Of a DNA stretch of 64,000 bases, positions 10,741 through 23,600 are shown piece after piece. Position numbers and translations under genes: made by a program. Location: assembly GCA_012184525.1 (NCBI GenBank), contig WOFQ01000051.1, positions 1 through 64,000 on the forward strand, written 5' to 3'. The notes below the pieces were generated by a model. That model searched no databases. It saw nothing but the letters and a program-made list of their open reading frames with translations, and was not told the DNA's origin. How positions within the stretch are numbered: position 1 is the first letter of the stretch; every line of letters starts with the position of its first letter. This DNA comes from Xenoacremonium recifei (Eukaryota; Ascomycota; Sordariomycetes; Hypocreales; Nectriaceae).

Positions 10741-11654
10741 CTAAACGAGGTGTTCTTCAAACCAACCAGCAGCTTGGTAAAATGCGTTCCTTTTGGCATA
10801 CTCGACCGTCTTGTTGTTTGGGTCACCTCTAACGGCGAAACCATGCTGCACGCCGCCGTAGAGGTTGATCTGGTAAGGCAATCCGGAACTCTTCAAAATA
10901 TCTTCCGATTCATGTCGCTTTGTTGGAGGAAATATTTTGTCTACCTCCGCGGCGGCAATAGCCAATGGGCCTTGTATTCCTCGCAACTCATCCGCATCCA
11001 CGCGCGAAGGATGAGCAATATACCCAACGTCAATCCGACCTGGCAGTAAATGGCGAACTACGTACTTAGCTCCAAAACAGTACCCAGCTGCGGCAATTTT
11101 CTGATCCTGAGTATTAGAATGGAGATTTCTCTGTGATGCCAGATAGGTATTCACTGACCACACAACCTTTCGCCTTCATCTCAGCGACACAAGTACCGAC
11201 AATTGGGTCGACTTCAACAGGCATATGTGCCTTCTTCCCATTGCTATACGCACCCTTTCGCCATTCCTCCATGTCGAAGGACCCGGGCCGGTTCAGAGGG
11301 ACTGGATTCCCATAGAACAGGTCCGGCATCATGACCAAGTACCCTCGCTCAGCAAATTGGTCGGCAATGAGCTGTGCATTAATGAAACGGTGGCCAATTA
11401 CATCGGTCAGACTATGAGAATGATTAGATTTTGGAATTCGTCTGCCAGCCTGCTTGATGCCGCTCATGGGAAGCAGAGAACGAGAGATAGAGAGGGGATA
11501 AAGAGACCTACATCAATATGCCGTATTTGTTAGCGCCATCTTTAGGAGTACTAATATAGACCTCGAAATCTTCCAGCATTAAAATCGTGCCCTGGGGCTG
11601 GCCGTTATGGTCAAAACCCTCATAGCAGCATTTCGCGGGAGGATTGGACGCCAT
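10741..11654 (-). CDS. Dienelactone hydrolase family protein
   Basis: Three exons, 11654-11512, 11411-11159 and 11106-10741, give 253 residues; introns are 11412-11511 and 11107-11158. The protein is an alpha/beta hydrolase of the dienelactone hydrolase type. The nucleophile elbow GYCFGAK supplies the catalytic Cys, EVDKIFP the Asp and QHGFAV the His. The length matches the family. The ATG at 11654 (MASNPPAKCC) is chosen because the longer frame upstream begins with no conserved sequence. Fungal members hydrolyse lactone or ester bonds in aromatic breakdown or detoxification; the substrate here is unknown. The next gene upstream is the A-T-C synthetase on the same strand, so a functional link is possible but unproven. 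Confidence 0.9.
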
Positions 11655-12764
11655 TTCCGATTTAGAGAAAAGAAAGTGGGTGATAAGCAAAACCACGCTG
11701 CCTTGGTGTAGGAGCTGGCAAAGAGACTCTGAAGTAGGTAGCCTTTATCCCAATATGATCACGTTCAACCTGATTCTTATCACGCCTCAGCTCGGAGAAT
11801 GAATTGAATCATCTATAACTGGATATCGATTCCGCAAGAGTGGCTTCATGATACTCCGCACCGAATTCCTTGGAGACTTACCAATGACGACATGGAGGCG
11901 GACATAACCTCGGCGATACGGCCTTAGAATTCTGTCCAAGACGCAACACTATTCATAATCGCATTTTCACGAGAATTTGCTATCAGAATCAGATGCTGCA
12001 AAGAGGAAGACGTCGGGGCCCAAAAGAGTCGGTGCTTATCTGATCATCTGTTATCCACGCTCGATTTCCAGACATCCAAGAGCAGCGACTTCATGTCGGT
12101 ATTATCGGCAATATCGGTGGTAATGAAATAAAAGAAAATAAATAGTAAGACTTTCGAACTGGGCAATCATTTAGGGCAACTATGTATGAATGGTCAAGCC
12201 ATCCTTTTATCTCAATTGCGAAGAATTACCAAACGCATCAATATCATTTTTAATGACCATCATCCATGAATAAATCCAGTTGAATCTTCTATTACGAAAC
12301 CCTTCACTCAGCTGCCGTATCAGTCAGTACTCAAAGGTTTGCCATCAACTCACGGTGTCGGATCAACAAGCACGTAGGACAAATGCTGATAATAAGGTGG
12401 CTAGGAAGTCTGGGGCGGGAATAGCTATAGCATAATTTCTGTCCCGGTCTCAATTATATGATTCAGAGTTCCTGAGTAGTTTCTCCCATCCACTGGACTA
12501 ACAGCAAACGAGCCCCGATGCTATTGAAAATTTTGACGGGTCCAGCAATGCGTATATGCTAGTCAATTGGAGTTTTCTCAAAAAGAGGTTGATTGCCTTG
12601 CTGTATAGAACCATCACAATGGGTGAGTATCATGGAATATTTCCATGAAAGCACTGTGCTCTCAAGCATTGTTCAACAAGCGCATCAACATAGCATTATT
12701 CAGGAGCAGTCTTTTGGGTGAATTGCCGACCTAGTGGAAGTCATAACAGCGCCAACACTCTCGA
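11655..12764. other. Intergenic, no gene recognised
   Basis: About 1.1 kb between two minus-strand genes. It holds the promoter of the dienelactone hydrolase gene and the 3' flank of the synthetase gene. No open frame with plausible content and no clear repeat were seen. Confidence 0.6.
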
Positions 12765-15700
12765 CTACGTCTCTTTAGTCGCCTTTGAAGTCTGCAATTC
12801 CGCCAATAAGTCCTGCACTGGACGATCCCAATTCGTCGTTTTCGTCAACCACAGAATCACTTTCTCCAAATCGTTGAGATACCTAGCTGTCTTCTCGCGT
12901 GAGTAGTTATTCACGTCCCATCGCGTTGTCAGCGAGTAGAACGTCGCGGCTGGGCCACCTAGCCCACCTGCAACAACTAAGCCAGCAATAGGTCGAGACG
13001 CAAGCTGTGCGATCTGAATACACTCATAGTCGCCTATGAAACCTGGCACCCAAGACACAAGCTGGGATCTAGCGACCTCTACGCATAGATCGCCTGCGCC
13101 GCTACCATCGGCATTGAGATCATCCAAAACTCGCCGGAGAGGTGCATGAGCGTGATGAGTATGCTCTTTTTGTTCTGCTTGAAGACGGCGCAAGAAATCA
13201 ATAGCCTTTTCCTCCCGCGGAACTTCTATCATGTTGGTGATGCCTTGCATGGTTGGTCCGCCGACGTCTGATGCTTCGAAAGAATCGGGGCTCAAAGCAG
13301 CCAGACTCTCGGGAACAAAGGGGAACCTTTCTCGGCCAGCTTCAAAGTTGTGGAAAAAGGCATGAGTGTGGCCAGTTCGCTCAACATTGACGACAGCTAG
13401 AGCAGCTCTCAACACGGCTGCTGCTCCGACATCGGGGTGAGCCTTCTTCAGTCCTAGGAGGCCAGGGGCATCGAAGCCATAGTCAAGTCCATGAGGATGT
13501 TCGGTGATAGCTGCGCGGGGCAAAGGTGCAGGTGGATAAAATGCATGCTTGTGTTGGTGAATTCCGGTCAATCGCTTGACATGATAATTGACTGATGCCG
13601 TAGCTGCAGGTGAGTGCCGGAGGGCAACATAGGACTCAACCCAAGCCTTGTAATCCACATGAGGGGGCAGTTCCTTCAGAGGCTGGGCGAGGGCATGCTC
13701 AAGGTCTCCAAAGAATAGTCGAAGGTACGAAGCATCTTGCACACTGTGGTGAACATACACCACTATGGCTGCAGAGTTCGTCTCCTCAACATGGACCATC
13801 AGTGCGGTAGTCAGAGGCCCGGGAGCCTGTGCATGCTCGTTGGTAAAGGGCAAGTCGAGAGCGATTTGCTGGACGTCGGCAGCGGTCTTCACGGTCCCGC
13901 GGTCAATGATGCACAAATCAAACAGCTTCGCAGTCGGCTTTAGGGTGACATAGTGCGGGTTCTTATGCCTGTCTATCACATAGACTGATGTCAAAAGGGG
14001 GTTGTTCGTGAGGGCCTTCTCAAGACCAGTACGAGCCTCCTAGTCACTGTTAGAAAATGCTATCGGTCCTCCCAAGAGAGTCGTACCTTGAGGCTGGAAC
14101 CCTCTGCCATTACTGCAATAGCGAGATTCCAGGAATCGATCTGTCCAGTCTCTACAAGCACCTGGACATAATCAGTGGACGGCATCACGGCCAAAACATC
14201 CTGCCTCCAGTCCAAGCCCTTGGACTCAAGCGTTTCGGAGATTAGTCGTGTCATACTCTCCGCTTCCTCAACATTGCCAAAGTGCAGAGTTAAATCCCGT
14301 CGAGTCGGTGGGCCAACAGATGCAATAGCCCTGGCCTGCTTCATCTGAGCATTCCGACCCTGGAGTAAGTTGACCTGGCTTGCAATGGTGGGATAATCAG
14401 TTATCTCCTTGAGGGTCAGACTGAACCCGAGATCCTTTCTCAAGAAGTCTCGGGCTCTCATATGGATAATACTATCGGCAAAGCTTGACGTAGGCACGTT
14501 GATGTCCAGGTTCGCTACTGGAATGCCTGCCGACTTGGAGTAGGCCCGCAGGAGGCTGGCTTTGATAGACCGGTTCAGCCCTACTGTATCGGACTGCCTC
14601 TCTCTTTGGGTTCGAAACTCGCGAATCAGAGCCCCAAGCTTGTTCTTCTGAATTTTACCCGAGACAGTCTTGGGGAAGTCCTCAATTCCAAGATCCCCTA
14701 GTGTCAGAACCTCATCCGGGACGAAAGCGGTGCCCATGTGCCCCAGCACCGCATCCTGGATTGCCTTGATCGAGGACTCGCCCCAGCTAGGTAGAACAAC
14801 CACCGGGACTTCTCCAGAGATAGGGCAAGGGGTAGCCACAACTTGGGCCTGTATCGGAATCAGCACTTGTCACTGTCTTCGCCGGCAGAGTACCCCGATG
14901 CCGAGTCTGGAATACTCACAGCAACGCCACAGAACCTGCTCAGTACAACCTCCATAGCCGCCGGCGCAATTTTCTCTCCGCCTCGGTTTATGATGTCCTT
15001 GTATCGGCCAGTAATTGAAATACGTCCGTCAGGATGCATCAGGCCCTGGTCCCCAGTCTTGAACCAACGAACACCATCGACCTCATAAAAGTTCTCCTTG
15101 CCCACACCCCCGATGTAACCCCTAACCAAGCCAGGCCCAGTGTGATGAATTTCTCCATGTTTGCCACGAGGCAACACCTCATGCGTGTCGGGGTCACAGA
15201 TCCTCACACGTGCTCCGGGTGACACATTCCCGGCTACTGTATAGTTTCCAATGATGAGGTCTTCGGGATCTTGTTTCGGCGCCGACCAGATCGGGCTACC
15301 CTCTGTCATTCCAAAGCCTGCAGACACTGCTTTACTTCCAAGCTCATAGACGACCTGTCTTATATTATCGGGAGTCACTGAGCTACCCGACAGGCACACA
15401 TTGACTAACGATGATTCAAGGGCCCTGCCTCTAGTCTTGAGGACGTCAAGCAGAGCATGGAGCATGGTTGGCACAAGCCCCGTATGGGTCACGTCCTCAG
15501 CCTCTAGGGCTTTCACCAGATTGTTGACTTCGAAGACTGGGGAGGGATATACAATTGCAGCCCCATGCATCATGAAATGCAAGGTCGAGAGATAGCCAAA
15601 ACCATGATTGTTCGGTAGGACGCAGCAGAAGGCACTGGTCTCGGTCCTCCCACCCAAAGCCAGATTCTGACTGAAGGCATCTAGCGTTGTGCTCGTATGG

Positions 15701-16380
15701 GGCACGCCCTTAGGCAAAGAGGTCGTGCCACTGGTGAAAAGAATGGTGACGGTATCGTCTTCGGCGTACTCGATATCGGCTATAGAGCGTTTAGGGGGTT
15801 TAACGGTGTCATCTACAAGGGCATCAAAGGGCTGCCATGAGGACTTCAGGCCTTCCCGCACTATTGCAATCCTACTCTGCACAAGACAAGCGTCCAATGA
15901 GAGGGAATCGAGCCGCTCTGCTGTCTCAGCATCCTGAGCGATGATGATAGACCTCCCCACGGTGCGAAGCATATGTGCCGCTTCCTCCTCGTTGATCAAC
16001 ACTTTCGGACTCAAGGGCACAAATGGACAGCCCAACAGGTGAGCAGCCCAAAGCGCCAATACGAACTCGACCCCATTGTTCAGAAATGTAGCCACCGCTG
16101 TATCTCTTCTGGCTCCCATCTCCACTAGCCCAGCAGCCAACCGCTCAGCTCCGGCTAGCAACTCCTTATATGTCCATCGGAGGTATGTATGGTTTGCGCC
16201 ATTGCCGAGGCCATATAGCCCTGCCGGCTGCCAAATACTGGCCACTGCTAGCCTATCAGGGAAGGCTTCGACGGCGAGCCGGAGCCGTGCCGGAACTGAA
16301 GGCTCTACTGGATACGGCGTCCCAAAGGCATCGCTTAGCTGGGAGACTGCGATAGAATCGTCAAGCAGGATCCTGTCCAT
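12765..16380 (-). CDS. Monomodular NRPS-like enzyme, A-T-C architecture
   Basis: Three exons (16380-14920, 14848-14087, 14039-12765; introns 71 and 47 nt, all phase 0) encode 1165 residues. Residues 1 to about 600 form an adenylation domain with SGTTSLPKG (A3), GFGMTEGSP (A5), FKTGD (A7), GRYKDIINRGGEKI (A8) and the PKTVSGKIQK lysine motif (A10). The GRYK..GGEKI form resembles acyl-CoA synthetases, so the substrate may be a carboxylic acid and not an amino acid. A carrier domain follows with FADSIIHMRARDF, whose Ser is the presumed phosphopantetheine site. The C-terminal ~430 residues are a condensation-like domain with HHSVQDA in place of HHxxxDG. There is no thioesterase or reductase domain, so release may be by the condensation domain. 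No other obvious biosynthetic genes lie adjacent except the hydrolase at 10741. The product is unknown. Confidence 0.9.
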
Positions 16381-16779
16381 GACTTTTCACAGAAGGTGGG
16401 TTTCTAGGCCTAGATTGGTTGTCGATTCAAAGAGGGGTGTCGATACTAGATGTTGTGCAATGAACTAAAAGTAGTATACAAGGTGCTCGAATTGACGGTC
16501 GTGAGGCTAGATAATTCGTAACAGTTTTCGTGCATCGAGAGTTTATAGTACTCCAAGAGCAATTGCCAGCATTTTACACTAAAGGAGCTTCATTTCATTT
16601 TACATAAGACTGGCGGTAATCATGCGATCCTACGGTGTCGTCGTCGTAGTCCCTGGCACAAACAGTGTTTGCTAAGCAACTAATTATAAGTGCGCTATGT
16701 GACACTGTGGCTGCTTATGTCTGTAAGCATTATAATTGTCAGGAGGGCGCCTGATTGGTTCCCTTGCCTGGAGGAGCTC

Positions 16780-17000
16780 TATGTTGCAAGATATAACCCA
16801 AATGAGAGAGATAGGACAGTGTTGGGCCATTTTCGGGTCGCAACATACAGCCCGGACTAGATAAGCACGAAGTAAGACGGCTCGGAAGGGACTTCGGATT
16901 CGCAACATGAAGCCCATGCTAGGTAAGTACGACAGCGTTGAGTTGTTCTGGGTTGCAAGATATAACCTATGTAAGACAAGCGTTGGAGTTGGCGTCGATG
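16780..17000. repeat. Degenerate ~55-60-bp tandem repeat, about four units
   Basis: Units begin near 16783, 16838, 16899 and 16952 with variants of (T/C)(T/C)GCAA(G/C)AT and continue into AACCCA- or AGCCC-type sequence, TAAG(A/T)A and GACAG(T/C)GTTG. Unit spacing is about 55, 61 and 53 bp. Divergence between units is high, so it is an old array. A minus-strand open frame crosses it but is likely a by-product of the repeat. Confidence 0.55.
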
Positions 17001-17361
17001 CGTAGAGAAGCAAACCAGCTAAAGGTATACCACGGCTTCGTAACTTAGTAGGTAGATAAGTAGGCGGACATAACCCCTGCGGGTACCTGGGTAACTATCT
17101 TGAACTCTTCTCCTTGCTAACCTTAGACTTAGAATTGCGCTTTACATAGAAACTTCCCCTGTGTGACCATGCGAGCTCCAGCACACAATCTTCAGAGACA
17201 AATTGAATTGATGATCCAGCTAAGGGATTACTGAGCGCTGCGAGCATATATTTGCGCGTGCATGGCATGCAAAACGGTGCCTTCTCACCCTTTTTCTACC
17301 CCCAACATCAATCTGATGTTTAGACTATTCATTATTATAAGTGCATGTAAGTAATAATGAG

Positions 17362-17526
17362 GCTATGGCAGAGCCGGAAACCATGGCCGGGAATGAACAC
17401 AGTTGGCAGCAAGCCATCACCAGAGCGAAATTCTTGGAAGAAATAATGAAGTTAATTGGAGCACACAAGCAGCTCATGAGAGAAATCGTGTATGGTTCAG
17501 AGGCTTTGTACCAAGCGCACAAGTAA
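17362..17526 (+). CDS. Possible small ORF (54 residues)
   Basis: From ATG at about 17362 the frame runs to TAA at 17526 and encodes a Met/Glu/Lys/Gln-rich, probably helical peptide (contains KFLEEIMKLIG). It has no recognised homologue and no clear coding signature. It may be chance or part of a spliced transcript. Low certainty. Confidence 0.2.
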   Translation, partial: AMAEPETMAGNEHSWQQAITRAKFLEEIMKLIGAHKQLMREIVYGSEALYQAHK

Positions 17527-17666
17527 TAAGATGCAATGAAAATTTCTTCTACTATCATGACGCTGTCAACATCTAGCAAAGTCATGAAACCCCCTGGACG
17601 CACCCAGGGGTTCTATTTTGTAATGAGCTCTATCAGCACATCGCAAGACAACCGTTTACTCATTTA

Positions 17667-20600
17667 TCAAATGATAATCAACTACGCCAACGTTAGTCAA
17701 AACGTATTGAAGTGGAATTCTGTGGTCTTACCTCTATAAGCTTTTCCGTTAACTCGAGATACTCACGGTTGATTTCTTCCGTAGAAGCGAAGGAGCAAGA
17801 TCGCCACAATCCCCCGAAACCCATATCTTCAAGCATCTCGGTCAGTGAGGTCACTGAGCCTACAGCTCGAGAGAATCTAGGGCTCGACGACAGCGTACGG
17901 AGCAGAGTGTGAGCAGCTCCCAAAGTTGTAGAGTTTTGACCATGAAGCAGTGTCTCATCTAAAAGTGACCGAACCGCGCCACACCTGAATGATGTTAGAG
18001 ACGAAATTCAAGCCTAGAAGATCAGATAACTGGACTTACAAATGAACAATGACGGCTGGGCGAGAGGCGGCTAGCTCGTTCAGCCACTGCAAGCTGCGGG
18101 TTTGAACGGTATCTTCCAAGTACTGGAAATCGACCAGCTCAATCGCTGTGATAAGGAGGAGTTTCTTGTCAGGAATTGCATGAACGTCCCGCAGACCACG
18201 GGGGCCGAAGATGGTACCCACGTCGTTGGGGTTTATGCCAGCAGACCAAAGGCTGTCTTTGAGTTCATCGTGGCCGATAGCTCGGGCCAAAAGGAGGGCC
18301 AGGTAGGGAGAGCCATCCGTGGATTCTGTGACGTTGTTTTCTGAGGAGGAGTTCCACGTTCCCATCTCGAGGAACGAAGACAACACCCTCATCGCCGTCT
18401 GCCGCGTCATGGTGTCCGTCAAGCCACGAGCAAGACAAGCGCACACTGCAAAGTGGAAGTTTTCCTCGTTAAAATGGATCCCGTAAGCATCCTCTAGTGG
18501 TAACGCAGCCTCATCCAGCGGCGCTCTTCCTTGCAGCAGAAGGGGTACCATCTGCGAGCCCCTAAACTCGCTACTGGTACCGATGTTCATCATTACTGCT
18601 TCAAGAAACTGCGCGGTACAGTTGAACAAGGCCGCAGGGACCAGGCGGACCAAAGACATAGCCAGCCAGAACAACTGGAGGCCATATCGAGACGCAGACG
18701 GCAGTTTAGCCATCATTTTGGACAATGATGTGACAATCGAAACCAACATGTCACTGTTGTTGTCCTCACCAAACCGGCTGACGCTGTTCCGAAGCGATAC
18801 GAGCACCTGGTACAAGAGATCGTCGTCCACTTCTTCCCGGGCCAAGCAGCCCATAACTGCAAACGCCCGAGGTTGGATTGCCGGATTGTTTTGAAAGGCC
18901 GTACTAGCTACCAGACTCATCCATCGTGATCGCCAAGCGTTAGACAAATCAACATTCGGGGCAGCGATGGAACAAATCTCAAACAGGGTCGATGCAAGGT
19001 TCTCCGTGGCTACCAAGGCAGGACCAGCTTCTTGAGCTGTCGAGATAGATGCTCCGTCACGAGAGAAGGTCGGAGGAGAGAAAAGGTCGTTTCGCGGCTC
19101 GCATAAGAAGTCCAGACTCGCCCGTAACTTGCTAGACTTTGCATCGTCCAAGGGAAATGAAGTGCAGACAGCGTGGACAGAGTTGACCAATAGTCTATAC
19201 ACGAGAACGCGAATATCTTGTGTCCCGGTATTAGCCAACATGGTGACAATGTGGAAAACTTCCGGAAGGAATAAATGAGACTGAACTCCGCTATCAAAAG
19301 ACAGGGAGAGACAGAAATGTAGAAGGACGCAGATTTCCGACCACACTGCGTTGTCCGGGAGATATTTGGTTGGCCTGAGCGATGATCGATTCAAGGCTTT
19401 GCGGAGTCGCGAAAGCATCTTGCCTCGAAGCGTCACGGTACCAAGCCCGACAACAATAGATGAAAGTGTCTCCATGGGTTCATCATGGACACCGTAGCTC
19501 AAAGCAGTTTTGAGCAACTCGTCAAGGAAAATCTCAAGCAAAATCTCATCATGGACTATAGCCGGCCAGACAGTTTGTTCTAGGACGTAGCTCATAGCAT
19601 GATCCAGAGCAACAACATCGATGAGCTTGCGAAGGAGAAGAGCAACCTTTTCACGTCCTTTCTCGCCATCAGGCTCGTTAGCAAGGATGTTGGTTCGGAG
19701 GCCCGGGAGCCAAGGGGCCATGTACGCCAGGCTCAGACGTTTTTGATCATCTGCAAAACTCTCCCACCCAACGAAAAACTCGGTCAGGAAATCGGATGTG
19801 AGGTGAGGCTCAGATAAGGCCAACTCTTTACTAATCCCCACGATGAATCGGATCGGTTCTGGAGGGACAGAGACGTCTGGTTCAAATCTATCAGTCCTCT
19901 CTTCGCGTCATTGTTTTCTCCTATATGACGTACCTTTAGTGCAGACAAGTCTTGAAGCCGAGCTAAACTTGAAGGCTCGGCAAAGGGCACCGAGAAGATT
20001 GTAAGATGACAGCCGCAGCACATGATCCTGGCTCGACAGGTTGGCCAATGCTAAGTTCAGGAGTGTTCCAGGGACGTCCTGAGGTCGGATCAATCTCTCC
20101 ACAGACTTATGGACCCTTCCATCCTTGCCATGCTTGGCCTTGGCCCCTCGAATTGTTTGAAGAACGTCCGCCTTCTTGGGGCTCGTGAAGTACATGACGA
20201 TCTTTCCATTATCTGCTCGCAATCCAAAAGCTGAGTCATCTTCTGTCTGGATCGAGGTAGGGGCCTCATCTACTTCGCCAAGCCGGAAGATATCGTTGAT
20301 TGTGGTTCCAAGACGAAACCCGGCAAATATGTCCTGTTTCTTTGTCGTCGTCACCTGGACAAACTGGCTGCCGACCTTAATAGTGACCTCGATCTTGCCT
20401 TTCGATTTGGACAATCGAGTGATTGGCTGGAACACATAACGAGTGTCGGTGACAACACTGATGGTTTCTTTTGGTAGGTGGAGTTGGCTTAGATGGAAGT
20501 GCGCTTGCAGGTCCTGGAGACTTCCAATCAAGTGATACTCAACGTTCTTGGGGTTGAAAACTCCGTTTTCGTTCTTCGTACAGAACCTCAGCAACCTTCT

Positions 20601-23600
20601 AAAACATCTCCTAAAAAGTATGTTAGCAGCGCTCGGCAGCATTAAGATAAGGGCGACTCCGACTTGAATGCACTGTTCATGTTGTAGACATAAATCCTTT
20701 CCAAGCTAGAGGATAGCTCTGTCGGGGTCAGCAGCTCAAGCTTCTTGAAAAGATCATCTTGTGGTTCATTCCGTCCGTTATAGCAAGTTGCATCAATCAG
20801 CAGGCCGAACGGCCGGTGCCAGAGCCTACTAGCAATCTATTCTCCATTAGAAAGTGTAGATATGTGGGCAAGGATAACAATCTCCCATTTATTGGCCAAG
20901 CATTATCCAAGAAGGAGATAGAAGATAAACCGTACCTTTAGGTAGCAATAGAGAAGGGTATCATAGTCGATGTTTTCGGTCTCGATATGGCGAAGAATGA
21001 TGCAAATGATTGAAAGGCCGTCCTGCTTCGCGTAAGCATCCAGCAACGCAAGGTTGGATTTTGTCAAGGTTTACTTTGCTCTCGCCACCATCATACACTG
21101 CTCGAGCCGTGAGGAAGGACTCGGTGCTTCTGAACGCATTTCGCAGCATGAAGTTCTGGAACCTAGAGTATAAAGGTGGGCTGTTCGTCGACACCTGGGG
21201 ACGATTCCAGGACACTGCCAGCGGCGGCGGACCAAGGTTTGTAATGAGGTTTCGCAGTGGTTCCAAGACTGGGGAACGGCCACGGGGGATGTCCCCTGGC
21301 GACCGCACGTATTCCTTCCTCTCTTTCATCACGAGGGTCTGACGGACGTGGTCCCAGTGGTCGTAAAGGAAACGATGTAGGGCGACGCATGACCCAAAGT
21401 CGAACGACTCGGTCATGATTTGACTGTCAATATGGCTGGGCGGCACCTAAAGCCACGTTAGCAGAGACCAGTGCTAAATAGTTTTGTTTAAGCTAACCGA
21501 GATCTCGCGCAAGAATGTCGTTACACGATAAATGTTCTGCGTCAAGAAGTCGTTGAGAGGAAACATGTAGGGTTCCTTGGCGCCAAACAGAACGTTATTG
21601 GCGAGGTTCTGTATGACCTTTGCTATGAGTAACAAACCACGGCGCATCTCCTTGGATGGTGTTGTTGACACAAGTCCCTCTACCTCGGGTGCCACGATAG
21701 CTGGGCAAAAGAATCGGAGAAATATGAAGGCTCCCACAGCCGTATACTTGGCATCGGGGAATCTGTGAACCACAGCATTGGAAATCTATAGCATTATTGA
21801 GAATAAAGTTATTCGGCGACGAGATGCAGGGACTTACAATGAAACAGATCTTTCTGAACGATGAAGGAATGCTGGACGAGGAAGCACAAATGTCATCAAT
21901 AAACACCTTGGCGACGATCCGTAATTGCAAAGCATTTTTCTGCAGCTCTTCCGTCGTGCTGACCCTCGCAGGGTCCAGTTCGAGGTCGAGGTCTTTGGAC
22001 GTGAGCATGAGTCTCTCTAACACCTTCTGCAGGGTCGCACGTAAGTACGAAGAACCCTTCCACTTGGCATATACAGACAACATCTTTGTTGCAACGCAGC
22101 TGCGTCGCAAGATCTCGGCCTCGTTTTCTAGCCAGCATCAGTTTTTCTGCTTTTAATAGCACAATAAAGGCTGAGGGTTACCTGTATCCTCTATCTCCTG
22201 CTTGATGAGTGCCTCAAGGAGCTCAAAGGTGAGGCCTCGTTGTTCAAACACTGTCAAAAGACAGACGCTGAGCTCGTCAACATCGGTGCTTGGACAAGCT
22301 GCGCCCATAGACACGGCCAATGACATATCCTTCGTGAGTAGCTTCAAAAAGAACGTCAGCATCATGAACGAGAATATTCCAGATCTTATCTCAGACTAAC
22401 CTCCAACAATTCCTCGTATTTCTCGCTCACCGCGGAATCGGTCAAATTACTAAACTCGGTACCTTGGATGAGGATATTGTAGAGAACTTTGACAAAGGCT
22501 GTGCGAATCTCGACATTATCGTGATAGCCAATATTCAGGGAGTGCTTCAGGCCGACATCGATGTTTGCGCTAAGAAGGTTGGAGAGAATCGTGATGGCCA
22601 AATCAGCATTAGATATAGACTCTTCTCGAGTGGCAATTGACAAGGACGGATCGGCTCGGATCGACTCAGTAGGTTCATGATTTAGAAGTGAAAGGAACCG
22701 GTTGAAGTAGGTGGTAAACATCTGAGACTTCATCTCGCTCATACCAGCGTCTGTGTGGCTGTCAGACGGCTGTAGAGGTAACCTGAACGTCAAGTCGGCA
22801 AGTGATTTTAAACAAGCCTTATCCAAATCCCTTTGGACGCGAGCCATGTCGTCTTGCCGGCTTCCAGGACCGTTCTGGTCTGGACGGGGAGAACGTGGCC
22901 GAGCTATCCATCCGAAGATATACTCCAGAAGCTGGTTCCTAATACGGACGTCGTCGCGCAGATTCAGGTGCTCCTTTCGCTTTGTGACGACCTCGGATAG
23001 GTGGCAAACCCTTATCTTCACCCTCAATGTGTTCGGAGTATCCGATATACCATCCAAGAATTTGGCAAAATTGAGCGTCAAGGCTCCGAGGTGAACAGAG
23101 GACGCTGCGCCAAGGTCAGAAGGACTCTCTAGGCGTTCCACCAGGGCTCTTAGCAAGGACGCTGCCTGTTCCGCAAAAACCACTTCGCTATCCTGCCCCT
23201 TGTCCACAGGCGCCAATGCACCAGTGAAAAGCACTTCAAGCTCGGATTCTAAGGCCCGGAACAGCGGATGATAGAGAGCGGACGAAACTTCGCTGGAGAG
23301 AACGTCCCTCATTGCTTCACGCACTCTTACATTCGCGCAAGCCAAGAGTTGAATGCTGAGTCTGAGATACCTTGTTAACAGAGGTTCCTCGTAATGTTCC
23401 GATGATATCCGGTCGATCCAACGCAGACCGCCAAGGGCAGGCTCTTCCAGAATGATGGCCTGATCAGCAGTGCATATACCACCGAGGGAAGCCAAGAATC
23501 CGGAATAATTTCGCCATTCAGACAGCAATTTGTCATCAATAGCTTCTGCGGTTGAGGTGGAAACGTCCTTGGCTAGATGTATCCATCTGTCAAACGCAGC

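Larger units (their letters stand above)
16381..17666. other. Gene-poor spacer upstream of the A-T-C gene
   Basis: This contains the presumed promoter of the synthetase gene, the degenerate minisatellite at 16780-17000, a short plus-strand open frame at about 17362-17526, and a GC-rich hairpin near 17588-17612 (CCCCCTGG..CCCAGGGG). Nothing else was recognised. Confidence 0.6.

Noticed and set aside
16684..17013. 109-codon minus-strand frame
   Set aside because: It spans the degenerate minisatellite and its repeated residues come from the DNA repeat.
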